Of a DNA stretch of 47,209 nt, positions 26,442 to 34,626 are shown piece by piece (within the stretch, counting starts at the first letter, position 1; each line of letters starts with the position of its first letter). The stretch is from Oxalobacteraceae bacterium OM1 (GTDB lineage Bacteria; Pseudomonadota; Gammaproteobacteria; Burkholderiales; Burkholderiaceae_D). Location: contig SPQI01000315.1 of NCBI GenBank assembly GCA_004570315.1, positions 1-47,209 of the forward strand, read 5' to 3'. Under the pieces are notes generated by a model. That model was given only the letters and a program-made list of their open reading frames with translations. It was not told the DNA's origin and made no database searches. Position numbers and translations under genes: made by a program.

Positions 26442-27146
26442 TCACTCACCGACCTGCGACTCGCTGAGGGTGCGCACATACTCGCTGCGCCACCGGCCGG
26501 CCTGCTCCAAGGTGATACGCCGTTCTGCCAGCAATGCGCAGACGTGCATGGGACTCAGGTCGTTTTCCTCGTGAAAGTCGTCAAGCGCTCTATCCAGCAG
26601 GGCCGTGCGGATATCGCCAAAGACAACTGTCCCGTTCTGGGCTTCCGCTGCGCGTTCCCGCTCCAGTCGCCCGACGGCGGCCGTCAGGCACTCCCCCCGC
26701 CAGACGTCGGACAGCCCGTTGCAGAGGAACAGCCATTCGCCAACGTCCCAGACATAGGCAATATTGTCCGCCGCACGTGCGATGAGGGAGGTCACTTCGT
26801 CTTCTGCGGCTTGCGCATCCTCATTCAGGCAAGCATAGTGATTGTTTTGCTCTTCCTCGAAAGACGCCCCGTCCAGTACGCGCTGCAGCAGGCTTCGGAA
26901 ACGGGGATCGGCCAGCAGGTCCGCCAGGGCATCACCCCGGATCCTCGAGGTGAATTCATAGTACCGGGTGCGGCCGAACCAGATTTCTTCCGGAACGGCG
27001 ACCCACGCCGCTTTCCACATCGCGACCCACGCCTTGCCGGTCTCCAGGTCTAGTGCCAGGTACCCCTGATCGGCCTCGTCATCGGTACACAAGGGCGCCA
27101 GGCAGGACCGGTAGTCGCTTGGATCTTCCAGCATACGCAGTTCCAT
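26442..27146 (-). CDS. Unknown protein, paralogue B of a three-member family
   Basis: 234 aa from the ATG at 27146 (TGGAGC ribosome site; upstream in-frame starts lack one). It aligns with the protein at 28009-28707 along its length: GDALADLLADPRFRSLLQRVLDG, AQAAEDEVTSLIARAA, VWDVGEWLFLCNGLSDVWRGE, LERERAAEAQNGTVVFGDIRTALLDRALDDFH. Acidic (many Asp/Glu), soluble, no signal peptide. The conserved core is an ALADL-PR block, a WRGE-L block and a GD(L/I)R-ALL block. I do not recognise the family. Three copies within 3.5 kb, with shared flanking repeats, suggest tandem duplication under diversifying pressure, as seen for immunity or anti-toxin proteins; this is speculation. Confidence 0.75.
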   Translation of the reverse strand: MELRMLEDPSDYRSCLAPLCTDDEADQGYLALDLETGKAWVAMWKAAWVAVPEEIWFGRTRYYEFTSRIRGDALADLLADPRFRSLLQRVLDGASFEEEQNNHYACLNEDAQAAEDEVTSLIARAADNIAYVWDVGEWLFLCNGLSDVWRGECLTAAVGRLERERAAEAQNGTVVFGDIRTALLDRALDDFHEENDLSPMHVCALLAERRITLEQAGRWRSEYVRTLSESQVGE

Positions 27147-27682
27147 GTTTGCTCCAGATTCCATCGTGCGCCCGCGTCCGGCACGGGTGTGACCGCGCGG
27201 CACACAAGAGATATCGTACTGGACCGGGGAAGCGGCCTTTGCAGTATTCGGGACCGCGCCGGCAGCACCAAAATGAACTCCCCCGGTGCCGAACGATTTG
27301 CCGGTTCCACCGCACTGCGTTCCGGTATAATCCGCCGCCCCGTGACCCGGCCCGCGGTGCGCGTCCGCCTCGACCAGTGCGGGTTATGCCCGGACGTATG
27401 ACCGCCTGCGTCCGGCAACCGGTGCCTGCGCCTCCCGTGCGCCGCTGTGGGCATCTGCGCGGGTGGCACGGTGAGCCCGCCATGGCGTGCCCAGCGCTGC
27501 TACCGCGGCGCTGCCTGGCACATTGCCGGCTTCACCGTGGCTGGAAGACCTCGCGGGCGCGCCCCCGTTCGCAGGTCTCGCACACGGGCCTTGGGATGCG
27601 CGGAAAGAGCCATACAGCAGACCTAAACTCGCCATGCACGTTGCGAATGTTGATTTCGACCGCTTGCCATCCGTATCTGTAG
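27147..27682. other. Intergenic stretch
   Basis: No supported gene. A consensus TATAAT at 27326-27331 is followed by C/G-rich CCGCCGCCCCG; a very similar TATAAT-C-GCCCCGT context occurs at 32656 ahead of the DUF262 gene. No obvious -35 box. Confidence 0.45.
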
Positions 27683-27800
27683 CGAATTTTGGCCCCGCCC
27701 TGTCTAGTGGATTCCTTGTTTGCACCAGGCGCGTTCATCGCTCGATCGGGTCACGATGCGATGAAAGAGGCGGGTCAACGGCCGCAAGAATGAACAGCCA
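27683..27800. repeat. Degenerate dispersed repeat, copy 2
   Basis: Shares ordered blocks with 2036-2160 (TAGCGAATTTTG, CATCGCTCG, CGGGTCAC, GGGTCAACGGCCGC). It directly abuts copy B of the 139-bp repeat, so the two may be parts of one larger mobile or recombination-prone unit. Confidence 0.45.
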
Positions 27801-27809
27801 AGCACCCGG

Positions 27810-27948
27810 CACGCCGGTCCGCTACGCTCCTCGCAAACGCCATTCTCCCGGCGCAAGTCCTGCCCGCGGACCGTCGCGCCGTCGCCCAATGTAGCGTCCG
27901 GCAATGCTACGACCCGACTACCGTGCTACCGCAACCGGCGACGCAGCG
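27810..27948. repeat. 139-bp dispersed repeat, copy B
   Basis: Gap-free match to 25156-25294 at roughly 80% identity. It lies 60 bp past the stop codon of the intact paralogue C, the position the other copy would have had before its gene was truncated. Confidence 0.7.
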
Positions 27949-28008
27949 GTATACGGAGTGCACGAGCGGAAACGCCACCGACACCGGCGAAGGCAAGTCG
28001 CGTGGCAG

Positions 28009-28707
28009 TCATGCCTGACTGTCCTCGTCGTCGCACTTCTGCTGCGAATGCCATGCCGCCGCCTCGTCCTGGCCGATTAAGCCATGCTCCTCCAGCGCCG
28101 CCACGTAGAACCGGTCGACCGGTTCGCCGCGCTTGAACGCCGCGCGCGTTTCATTCAGGAGGGCCGCTCGCAGGTCGCCGACGACGATGATGCCGGCATG
28201 GTAGTCGTCCGCCTCGCGGCGGTCCTCGAGCCGCTCCAGTGCATCCTCCAGCGGCTCGCCGCGCCAGATATCCAGCAGGGCCTGGGCGCCGGGCAGCCAG
28301 TCGGCCACCTCCCGCACCTCGGCAGTTTCGGCGTGCAGCGTCGCCAACAGGTCCAGCAGCTGTGCCTCGGCGGCCCTCGCATCACGGCTGAGCATCACTG
28401 TCTCGTGACGGCCGTCGCATAAGGTGACGGCACCATAGAAGATCCGCTCGACCAATACACGGCAGCGCGGAGCCTCGAACAGGTCGGCAAGGGCGGCGCC
28501 GCGCACGTTGGCCGGCACTGGATACCGGAGGGCTGCTTTGGCGGTCGGGTGTTGTGCCGCGCGGGCCTCGTCGGCGCTCCAGGTGCCGAACACGATCTTT
28601 CGCCAGACAAAGTCGATTTCCACGAAACCTTGCGCGTCCGGATCATGGGAACGCAATGGCACGGGGTCGTCGCGCAGCGCCGTGGTGGAGTGGAACAGGA
28701 TTTCCAT
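28009..28707 (-). CDS. Unknown protein, paralogue C of a three-member family
   Basis: 232 aa from the ATG at 28707, which has an excellent GGAGGA ribosome site 5 bp upstream. Conserved blocks shared with B and A: RGAALADLFEAPRCRVLVERIFYGAVTL, LSRDARAAEAQLLDLLATL, VREVADWLPGAQALLDIWRGE, LERLEDRREADD and VVGDLRAALLNETRAAFKRGE (each quoted in part). Strongly acidic and probably soluble. No catalytic motif or known domain recognised. This is the best-preserved copy and the likely parent of truncated copy A. The tail (QKCDDEDSQA) is charged and probably disordered. Confidence 0.78.
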   Translation of the reverse strand: MEILFHSTTALRDDPVPLRSHDPDAQGFVEIDFVWRKIVFGTWSADEARAAQHPTAKAALRYPVPANVRGAALADLFEAPRCRVLVERIFYGAVTLCDGRHETVMLSRDARAAEAQLLDLLATLHAETAEVREVADWLPGAQALLDIWRGEPLEDALERLEDRREADDYHAGIIVVGDLRAALLNETRAAFKRGEPVDRFYVAALEEHGLIGQDEAAAWHSQQKCDDEDSQA

Positions 28708-29270
28708 CGATGTCCTCCGTTCGAATGGTGGGGCAGCGCAACGCACGCATTGCACCGCTCAGCGCCAGCGGACTGCAGCTGCGCAGGCCGCGGACATGCA
28801 CCATCGTACGGGGCGGCGCGCTCCGATGGAGGTGTGTTGGCCCGGCACCGCGCACTGCCAATTCGAGACCCGGACTGGCCGCCGAAAGCGCCTTCCGGGC
28901 CGCCCAACCATCGGTACAATATTGGCCCCGCATTGTTCGGGCTCGCTGCCGAGCCGGTCCTACGGGCAGCAGTCGCGGCGTCAGCAGGCAGCCCGTGGCA
29001 CAACGGAGGACAAGGCGTCGCTGGCGCGAGAAGGGGAAACGGCCATGCCGCGGTGGGGGCGGAGTCGCCGTGCCTAAGCCCGGACACGCGATCGCAGCGC
29101 AGCACGCATGGGCGGACGCATCTTGCCAGGGCTGCGCAGGCCGCACGCATGTGGCGCAAACGCGTTAAAACGCCTCAGGACGCGCCGCAATGCAGGGGCA
29201 GGGGATCGCGGTTGCAACGCCGCTGCCGTGCCTAAAAACGCTTTGAATTTAAGCGGCGCCTGTAGTGGCG
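28708..29270. other. Stretch without a supported gene
   Basis: Frames are open on both strands, but their products are Arg/Pro/Cys-rich and overlap. A TACAAT with GGCCCCG context occurs at about 28916. Nothing else seen before the origin-like region. Confidence 0.5.
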
Positions 29271-29480
29271 CAGATTCACATATCACCTCACCGCAAACCA
29301 GTTATCCACAGGCGTTTTCTCACCTGTGTCACACGATACCTCACCTGAGCCCCAGAAGACCTCACCGCAAGCCCAAACTACCTCACCCTTTAAACATAAA
29401 CGCTCACCGTTCTCTTCTTGATCACTGGAAAATCAACGGCTTACACGAGCGGAAAAGGGTTTAAAAAGAAGTTAAATGTT
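29271..29480. other. oriV: Candidate replication origin (second CTCACC iteron array)
   Basis: CTCACC cores start at 29287, 29319, 29340, 29361, 29382 and 29403. The last five are spaced exactly 21 bp, two helical turns, as in true iterons. A perfect DnaA box lies between the first two. After the array, 29409-29480 becomes A+T-rich (AAAATCAACGG, GGGTTTAAAAAGAAG, TTAAATGTTTACTAAATG), suiting a duplex-unwinding element. The core matches the repeats upstream of rep, 24 kb away, so the same initiator probably binds both. Origin function is inferred. Confidence 0.75.
29302..29310 (+). promoter_or_regulatory. Perfect DnaA box
   Basis: TTATCCACA, the consensus 9-mer for DnaA binding, between the first two CTCACC repeats. 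Its place beside a phased iteron array and an A+T-rich stretch is standard for Rep-plus-DnaA plasmid origins. Confidence 0.8.
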
Positions 29481-29488
29481 TACTAAAT

Positions 29489-29740
29489 GAGGGTAAACGA
29501 GGCGGCACGGCGCAAACGCCACGGCCGGGCGCATACATTACGCTGGAGCCGTTGTTGTCGGCCGGCGATTTGGACCACTTCGACCGGCAAATACTGCGCA
29601 GGCGTCACGGTCGGCAAGTATCATTTCAATGGCAGCACGAGCGCGAGACTCGTCACTTGGCCACCTGGCCACTTGAGCTCGTGCTGCGCGGATGGCGCAT
29701 GACCGCCAGCAGGCGCGCGAAAGCACCTGCCACGGCATGA
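29489..29740 (+). CDS. Possible small protein or gene remnant
   Basis: A frame ending at 29740 encodes a plausible polar protein (YITLEPLLSAGDLDHFDRQ, then VSFQWQHERETRHLATWPLE, then LVLRGWRMTASRRAKAP). No ATG or good ribosome site opens it; the only ATG nearby (29487) is in another frame and starts MRVNEAARRKRHGR. A frameshift joining the two is possible. Its composition is more protein-like than the alternatives. It lies just after the candidate origin. I cannot name it. Confidence 0.3.
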   Translation, partial: EGKRGGTAQTPRPGAYITLEPLLSAGDLDHFDRQILRRRHGRQVSFQWQHERETRHLATWPLELVLRGWRMTASRRAKAPATA

Positions 29741-29835
29741 GACCGCGCGGCTGAGCTCGGCAGCAGCGTGGCCGACTACTGCGCCCAAGCGGCCGAGTCC
29801 TACTGCCGACGGACCACGCTTTGGAGGCGCAACTC

Positions 29836-30174
29836 ATGGACATGGTTAACAATCGCACACTGACCCAGATCGTCTACAAGGCACGGCAAGCCTCTGAGGC
29901 GCCGTCCCCGAACATGGGTTCCCGCGGTGCAGCCGTCGCCGCAGCGCTCGTACTGGACCGGCCCGGCTGGCTTGCCGAGATGGGTTACATGCGGGCCGCG
30001 GCTATCGAACGTGTCGGGCCCGAGTGGGTAGCGTTGTTTCCTGCCGCGGCGAATCAACTGCGCGCAGACACGCATGCCTAGGCCGATGCGGAAGCCAAAC
30101 GACAGCGGCAAGCAGAGCTTGCGCAGATCCAACGCTCCAATCCCGACGACGCTATCGATCTAGCGGCAAGATGA
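29836..30174 (+). pseudogene. Small hypothetical protein interrupted by an in-frame TAG
   Basis: The ATG at 29836 is preceded by TTGGAGG (29820-29826). It opens MDMVNNRTLTQIVYKARQ and runs to TAG at 30079-30081. The same frame continues with clear helical coding sequence (ADAEAKRQRQAELAQIQRSN, DDAIDLAAR) to TGA at 30172-30174, which overlaps the next gene by 4 bp (ATGA). That overlap argues the full 112-codon frame was the real gene. CAG to TAG (Gln) would be the simplest change. The protein is small and soluble, with a charged helical tail; family not recognised. Nonsense mutation, sequencing error or suppression are all possible. Confidence 0.6.
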
Positions 30175-30419
30175 TCACTTGCAGTTTTGCGCCAGGCTGG
30201 CGACACATCATGCTGCATGTCGAACTGGGGCCGGCGGATGCCCTCACGGCCGCCCCGGTTCCCGCACGGTCGCACATGACTGCCAAAGATGGCCGCCGGG
30301 TCCACGACTGGATCGTCGAAGTCCATTGGACGGCCTGGCGGACCGGGAGTCCCTTCGACGCCGAGTCCGACGAGTGCCGGCCGCACTGGGAGGGTAAGGC
30401 GTCATCCCGACACGCCTGA
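30171..30419 (+). CDS. Small hypothetical protein
   Basis: 82 aa. Opens MITCSFAPGWRHIMLHVELG and continues with DGRRVHDWIVEVHWTAWRTG and a short tail. The ATG overlaps the TGA of the interrupted gene upstream, so translation is coupled. Beta-rich with several Trp/His, no signal peptide. I do not recognise it. An upstream in-frame start is possible but would overlap the previous gene heavily. Confidence 0.5.
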   Translation: MITCSFAPGWRHIMLHVELGPADALTAAPVPARSHMTAKDGRRVHDWIVEVHWTAWRTGSPFDAESDECRPHWEGKASSRHA

Positions 30420-30724
30420 TGAACGGCTCGGGTGCGTTCGTATCGCACTGGGCTGCACCGGCCGCGCCGTCTCAAGGTTTGGCACGGCCATTCTGGTCAC
30501 TTCGGGACTGTCCGGGTGGACCGCCGTGGACGCCGTCACTGCAGGCGGCCCAATCCAGGGCCCTCATGGCCTTCAACAGCTTAGATTGCGGAGCCGAATC
30601 GGCGCGAACTATTGCGCCCCGTGGCGGCTGTTGCCCAAGCGCCGGCTACCCACGGATTTGCTGCAGCCGGGTAGACTGCCTATGCGAGAATGGCCTGACG
30701 CCTCGCTGTCGTGGAGATAAGCCC
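30420..30724. other. Intergenic stretch
   Basis: About 300 bp with no feature I can support. A long in-frame opening into the next gene is Cys/Pro/Arg-rich and does not look translated. Confidence 0.4.
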
Positions 30725-31138
30725 ATGCCTAACCCGATTCCCGTCAATCCGCCGCTGCCTCCCGCGTTTTATCGCACGCGAAACGAGTCGCGGCCGAAGG
30801 AAGAGCTGGATTCGTGGTGGGACCGCCCCTATGCCGTCACGGATGCACGCGGCAACTTCCGTGTGTATTGCCTCAATGGCGGCGCGTGGGATCGCCCCAC
30901 CTTTCTTGGACTCGCGCCCACTTATGAGGACGCGTGCGCGTTGGCGGATCAGGTCCAGACACGATGGGTCCGGGAAAGAGCGATGCCGGTCGCGTATTAT
31001 CCTGCCGATCAGTCCCACCTTGTCGAGCTGGTGCGTCTACCGCAGCGACCTGATGCGGCCGCGACCGTTCTCGGCCGATTCGAGACGATCGCCGCGGCTG
31101 CGGCTTGGAAGCATGCCCACTTTCCGGCTGTGCCGTAA
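30725..31138 (+). CDS. Hypothetical protein
   Basis: 137 aa; the ATG at 30725 has a GGAGA ribosome site, while the longer frame upstream lacks one and is low quality. The sequence (MPNPIPVNPPLPPAFYRTRN, SWWDRPYAVTDARGNFRVYC, GRFETIAAAAAWKHAHF in part) has a Pro-rich start, then an alpha/beta pattern of short strands with two helices (YEDACALADQVQTRWV and the C-terminal one). This looks like a small soluble domain that may contact a partner. No known motif. It stands alone between two non-coding stretches. Confidence 0.6.
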   Translation: MPNPIPVNPPLPPAFYRTRNESRPKEELDSWWDRPYAVTDARGNFRVYCLNGGAWDRPTFLGLAPTYEDACALADQVQTRWVRERAMPVAYYPADQSHLVELVRLPQRPDAAATVLGRFETIAAAAAWKHAHFPAVP

Positions 31139-31492
31139 GACCCGGGCGTGCCGCGGCCGGGCCGCTCGGACGTTCGCTGGATCCGCCATGGACGCAGGAC
31201 GGCCGCCCAAGAAACGGGCAGCGTCTGAATGCAAGCCCGGGCGGCGGCCTGTATGACGGGCACGGATGGCTACCATCGTAAACGCACGGCATCCACGCAC
31301 GTCCATATCGCGTTACGCCGTTGTACCACGCGCCCAACGCAATCCCAGCGAAGGCGGATTCGCTCGGAGATCAATGGTGCCCTGTGCCGAGCGGCTGAGC
31401 GGGCAGCGCATTGGCATCGTGGTCGCGTTGGGCCGTGCCGGTAATGCGGCCACGCACTCGCGCTGCGGCTGCCCCGTCTTAATAGAGATTGC
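31139..31492. other. Intergenic stretch
   Basis: About 350 bp with no supported gene or repeat. Frames on both strands are short and Arg-rich. Confidence 0.4.
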
Positions 31493-32017
31493 ATGGCTGT
31501 GGAGGGCGCAGGTACGTTGCCCCTCGATAAACCGTTCAACGCCGCCATGATTTCCGAACCTGCCAACATCGCCGCGCTATTCTCGATCTTGCACGACGGG
31601 ACCATCGATTCATTTTCGCGCGTGGGCAATACAGCGACGCTCAAGGTAGGGATCCGGTATTTGGCAGCGCAACTTGATCCGTCGTTCGAGGGTTTCACCG
31701 TCACGCTGACCGATGTGACTGGCATGACGTTTTCAACGTGGCCGACGGACCCGACGGCCAGCCCGCGGACGCTGACTGACGACACCATGATATTTGTCGG
31801 AGAACTGCAAATCCTCAGTGGCCAGGACCACGGCCAACAGACGAAGGTGCTGTGCACCCAATTTGCCACCCAGTATGGTTATTTCGGTGGCGAGCTTTGT
31901 TTCACGGCGCGATCGGCGCAGGTGCAGGATGAATCGAAAAGAATGTGGCGCATTCCCGAGCTCGACACTCTGTCGCAGGCGTACTGGAACGACTGGGCCC
32001 GGCGAAATAGGCGTTAA
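31493..32017 (+). CDS. Hypothetical protein
   Basis: 174 aa from the ATG at 31493. Segments such as ISEPANIAALFSILHDGTID, NTATLKVGIRYLAAQLDPSF, FTVTLTDVTGMTFSTW and MIFVGELQILSGQ show alternating beta strands typical of a small beta-rich soluble protein. The C-terminus is helical and basic (LSQAYWNDWARRNRR). No signal peptide. The layout resembles immunity-like or DUF proteins of accessory DNA, but I do not recognise a specific family. No tight neighbour; the next gene begins about 170 bp on. Confidence 0.6.
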   Translation: MAVEGAGTLPLDKPFNAAMISEPANIAALFSILHDGTIDSFSRVGNTATLKVGIRYLAAQLDPSFEGFTVTLTDVTGMTFSTWPTDPTASPRTLTDDTMIFVGELQILSGQDHGQQTKVLCTQFATQYGYFGGELCFTARSAQVQDESKRMWRIPELDTLSQAYWNDWARRNRR

Positions 32018-32184
32018 GCCGCATAACCTACGGGCCAGTCCCGGCAGCGGTGCGCAACGCGCGCAAGGCGTGGCTGGCATAGGCCAAGCCACACCTTGCC
32101 CGAACAGGGGAGGCCGGGCGGCAGTTCATGACGCGCAATGCGTGGTAGGGTCGCGTTCAGTCGTTCCCTATGTTGAAGGACACC

Positions 32185-32562
32185 ATGTCTAGAGCAGCAC
32201 TCAGCGCCAGAGCATTCGCGGTCTATCTGTTCATTGTGGGTGGGACCCTTGTGTTGGCCCCGAACGCTTTACTGTCTATCTTGCAGATGCCGCGCACAAC
32301 GGAAGTCTGGGTGCACGTCGTTGGCGTACTTGCGCTTGTGATCGGCACACAGGCATGGGTTGCGGCCACCCATGACAACACATCATTCCTGGTGGCCTCG
32401 GTCTACACCCGGCTGATAGTGTTCGTCGCGTTCGGAGCCTTCGCGGTCCTTGGGCTGGCAAGTCCGGTTCTGGCCGTGTTTGGGACCATTGACCTCCTGG
32501 CTGCGGCTTGGACTCATTTTGCGCTGCAAGCGGATGCCCGCCGTGCCCGCGTCCCCCTATGA
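32185..32562 (+). CDS. Small integral membrane protein
   Basis: 125 aa. I chose the ATG at 32185 (AAGGA ribosome site) over the one at 32170. Four likely membrane spans: FAVYLFIVGGTLVLAPNAL, VWVHVVGVLALVIGTQAWV, RLIVFVAFGAFAVLGLAS and VLAVFGTIDLLAAAWTHFAL, with short loops and a basic C-terminus. The pattern is that of small four-span proteins of unknown function found widely in proteobacteria. No operon partner is evident; the DUF262 gene is 160 bp downstream with its own possible promoter. Confidence 0.7.
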   Translation: MSRAALSARAFAVYLFIVGGTLVLAPNALLSILQMPRTTEVWVHVVGVLALVIGTQAWVAATHDNTSFLVASVYTRLIVFVAFGAFAVLGLASPVLAVFGTIDLLAAAWTHFALQADARRARVPL

Positions 32563-32655
32563 AACGACATGCTGGCATTGCCAAGTGCGGCCGCAGCACG
32601 CGTCGAGCGTGCTGGTCGACCGCCGTTCGCCGGCCTAACGGCACGCCGGTAATCG

Positions 32656-32661
32656 TATAAT
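32656..32661 (+). promoter_or_regulatory. Possible -10 box for the DUF262 gene
   Basis: Consensus TATAAT 60 bp before the start codon, followed by CGCCCCGTCAC. No convincing -35 box at 17 bp. The same TATAAT-C-GCCCCGT arrangement occurs at 27326. Confidence 0.35.
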
Positions 32662-32721
32662 CGCCCCGTCACTATCCGCGTCACCCGCCTTCCGCCAACC
32701 ATCAATCACAACGTTCGCCAC

Positions 32722-34626
32722 ATGGCCGGTTCCACTTTCCAGACCAATCCTTACGACCTCTACAAACTCCTGGACGATTGCCATCGGGGTATCCTGCAGC
32801 TGCCGGATTTTCAGCGCAGCTGGGTGTGGGACGAAGATCGCATCAAGAGCCTGATCGCGTCGATTTCGCGTTCCTTTCCGGTGGGCGCGCTGATGACGCT
32901 GGAGACGGGCGGGGAGGTGAACTTCAGGCCGCGCCCGGTGGAAGGCGCGCCGGCCGACGCCAAGCAGGCCGCGCCCCATTCACTGTTACTCGACGGCCAG
33001 CAGCGCATGACGTCGCTGTACCAGGTGACGCTGCGTAGCAAGGTAGTCGAGACCGTCACGCCCAAGAACAAGAAGGTCAGGCGCTGGTTCTACATCGACA
33101 TCCGCAAGGCGCTGGACGCCACCGTCGACCGTGAGGAGGCGATCGTCGGTGTCCCGGAGGATCGGGTCATCCGTACCGATTTCGGCCGCGAAGTGGTGCT
33201 CGACCTGTCGGCGCCCGAGGGTGAATACGCCGCGCTGATGTACCCGGTGACTCAGGTATTCGATTGGGATCGCTGGCAAGATGGGTTCGACCGGCATTGG
33301 CGTGGCGACGAACACGAGGTGGTGCGCGAAACGTTCCGTGCCTTCAAGCGCCAGGTGCTGGAAAGCTTTAAGTATTACCGCGTGCCGGTGATTTCGCTGG
33401 ACCGCCGCACCCCCAAGGAGGCGGTGTGCGTCGTGTTCGAGAAGGTCAATACCGGCGGCAAGCCGCTCGATGCCTTTGAATTGGTGACCGCAATGTATGC
33501 CGCCGATGGTCATGAACTGCGCAAGGACTGGTACGGGGATGATCAGCAACAGGGGCGCCGCCGGCGCTTCGTCGGGACATTGCGCCCGGCCGATTCCGCA
33601 GCAGGTATCCTCGCCAACGTCAGTAATACGGATTTCCTGCAGGCGATCTCGCTGTTCTACACCCGGGAGCGTCGCCGTGACGCCGAGCGGGCCGGCAAGG
33701 CAGGCAAGGAACTGCCGGCCGTGATCGGCAATCGCCAGGCGCTGCTGAACCTGCCGCTGGCGGGCTACAAGCACTATGAACGGCAGGTCGAGCACGGCTT
33801 CATGCAGGCGGCCAAGTTCCTGCATATGCTGCATATCTACCGCATCTTCGATTTGCCCTATCAATCGCAGATCGTGCCCTTGGCGGCCATCATCGCCGAT
33901 ATCGGCGAGGCCTGGGAGCACGAAGCCAATCGCGCCAAGCTGGTGCGCTGGTACTGGAACGGGGTGTTCGGCGAACTGTACGGCTCGGCTGTGGAATCGC
34001 GCATCGCGCGCGACTTCATGGAGGTGCCGCGCTGGCTGGAGGGCGGCCCCGAACCATCCACGGTGAGCGAAACCATCTTCCGTGCCGACCGCCTGAAGAC
34101 CATGCGCATGCGCCTGTCCGCCGCATACAAGGGCATTAACGCATTGCTGATGAAGGAGGGTGCCCAAGATTTTCGATCCGGACAGCAGTTCGACCACACG
34201 GTCTTCTTCGGCGAAAACGTGGACATTCACCACATCTTCCCGCAGGACTGGTGCAAGAAGCAGGGCCTCAAGCCGGCGATCTACGACTCCATCATCAATA
34301 AGACGCCGCTGTCCTTCCGTACCAACCGCATGATTGGTGGCGTTGCCCCGTCCGAATACGTGGCCCGGCTGGAACAGGGAGACCGGCACACGCCGGCCAT
34401 CGAGCGGCAGCGGCTGGACGCTTACCTGCGCTCGCATCTCATCGAGCCCGAACTTCTGCGGCGCGACGAATTCGACGCCTTCATGGCGGACCGGCAAAAA
34501 AGGCTGCTGAGCTTGGTCGAACAGGCCACCGGCAAGGCAGCTTACACCGGGGGCATGCCGGAGGAAGGCGTGGATGTCGGTGGCGATGCCGATACGGTCG
34601 AAGCCGAGATGGTGATGGGTGCGTAG
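32722..34626 (+). CDS. DUF262 and HNH-type protein, GmrSD-like type IV restriction factor
   Basis: 634 aa. The N-terminal DUF262 (GmrS-like NTPase/ParB-fold) domain has LPDFQRSWVW (27-36), SFPVGALMTLETG (51-63) and LLLDGQQRMTSLY (88-100), the DGQQR motif being diagnostic. The C-terminus has an HNH-type nuclease motif, DIHHIFPQDWC (501-511, His503/His504), followed by a downstream asparagine (NKTPLSFRTNRMIGG). GmrSD-family enzymes cut modified phage DNA; related single-chain proteins include BrxU and SspE-like defence factors. It stands alone, without a DNA-modification gene next to it, which fits type IV restriction. The acidic C-terminal tail (GGMPEEGVDVGGDADTVEAE) is probably disordered. 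Family call strong, target unknown. Confidence 0.88.
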   Translation: MAGSTFQTNPYDLYKLLDDCHRGILQLPDFQRSWVWDEDRIKSLIASISRSFPVGALMTLETGGEVNFRPRPVEGAPADAKQAAPHSLLLDGQQRMTSLYQVTLRSKVVETVTPKNKKVRRWFYIDIRKALDATVDREEAIVGVPEDRVIRTDFGREVVLDLSAPEGEYAALMYPVTQVFDWDRWQDGFDRHWRGDEHEVVRETFRAFKRQVLESFKYYRVPVISLDRRTPKEAVCVVFEKVNTGGKPLDAFELVTAMYAADGHELRKDWYGDDQQQGRRRRFVGTLRPADSAAGILANVSNTDFLQAISLFYTRERRRDAERAGKAGKELPAVIGNRQALLNLPLAGYKHYERQVEHGFMQAAKFLHMLHIYRIFDLPYQSQIVPLAAIIADIGEAWEHEANRAKLVRWYWNGVFGELYGSAVESRIARDFMEVPRWLEGGPEPSTVSETIFRADRLKTMRMRLSAAYKGINALLMKEGAQDFRSGQQFDHTVFFGENVDIHHIFPQDWCKKQGLKPAIYDSIINKTPLSFRTNRMIGGVAPSEYVARLEQGDRHTPAIERQRLDAYLRSHLIEPELLRRDEFDAFMADRQKRLLSLVEQATGKAAYTGGMPEEGVDVGGDADTVEAEMVMGA

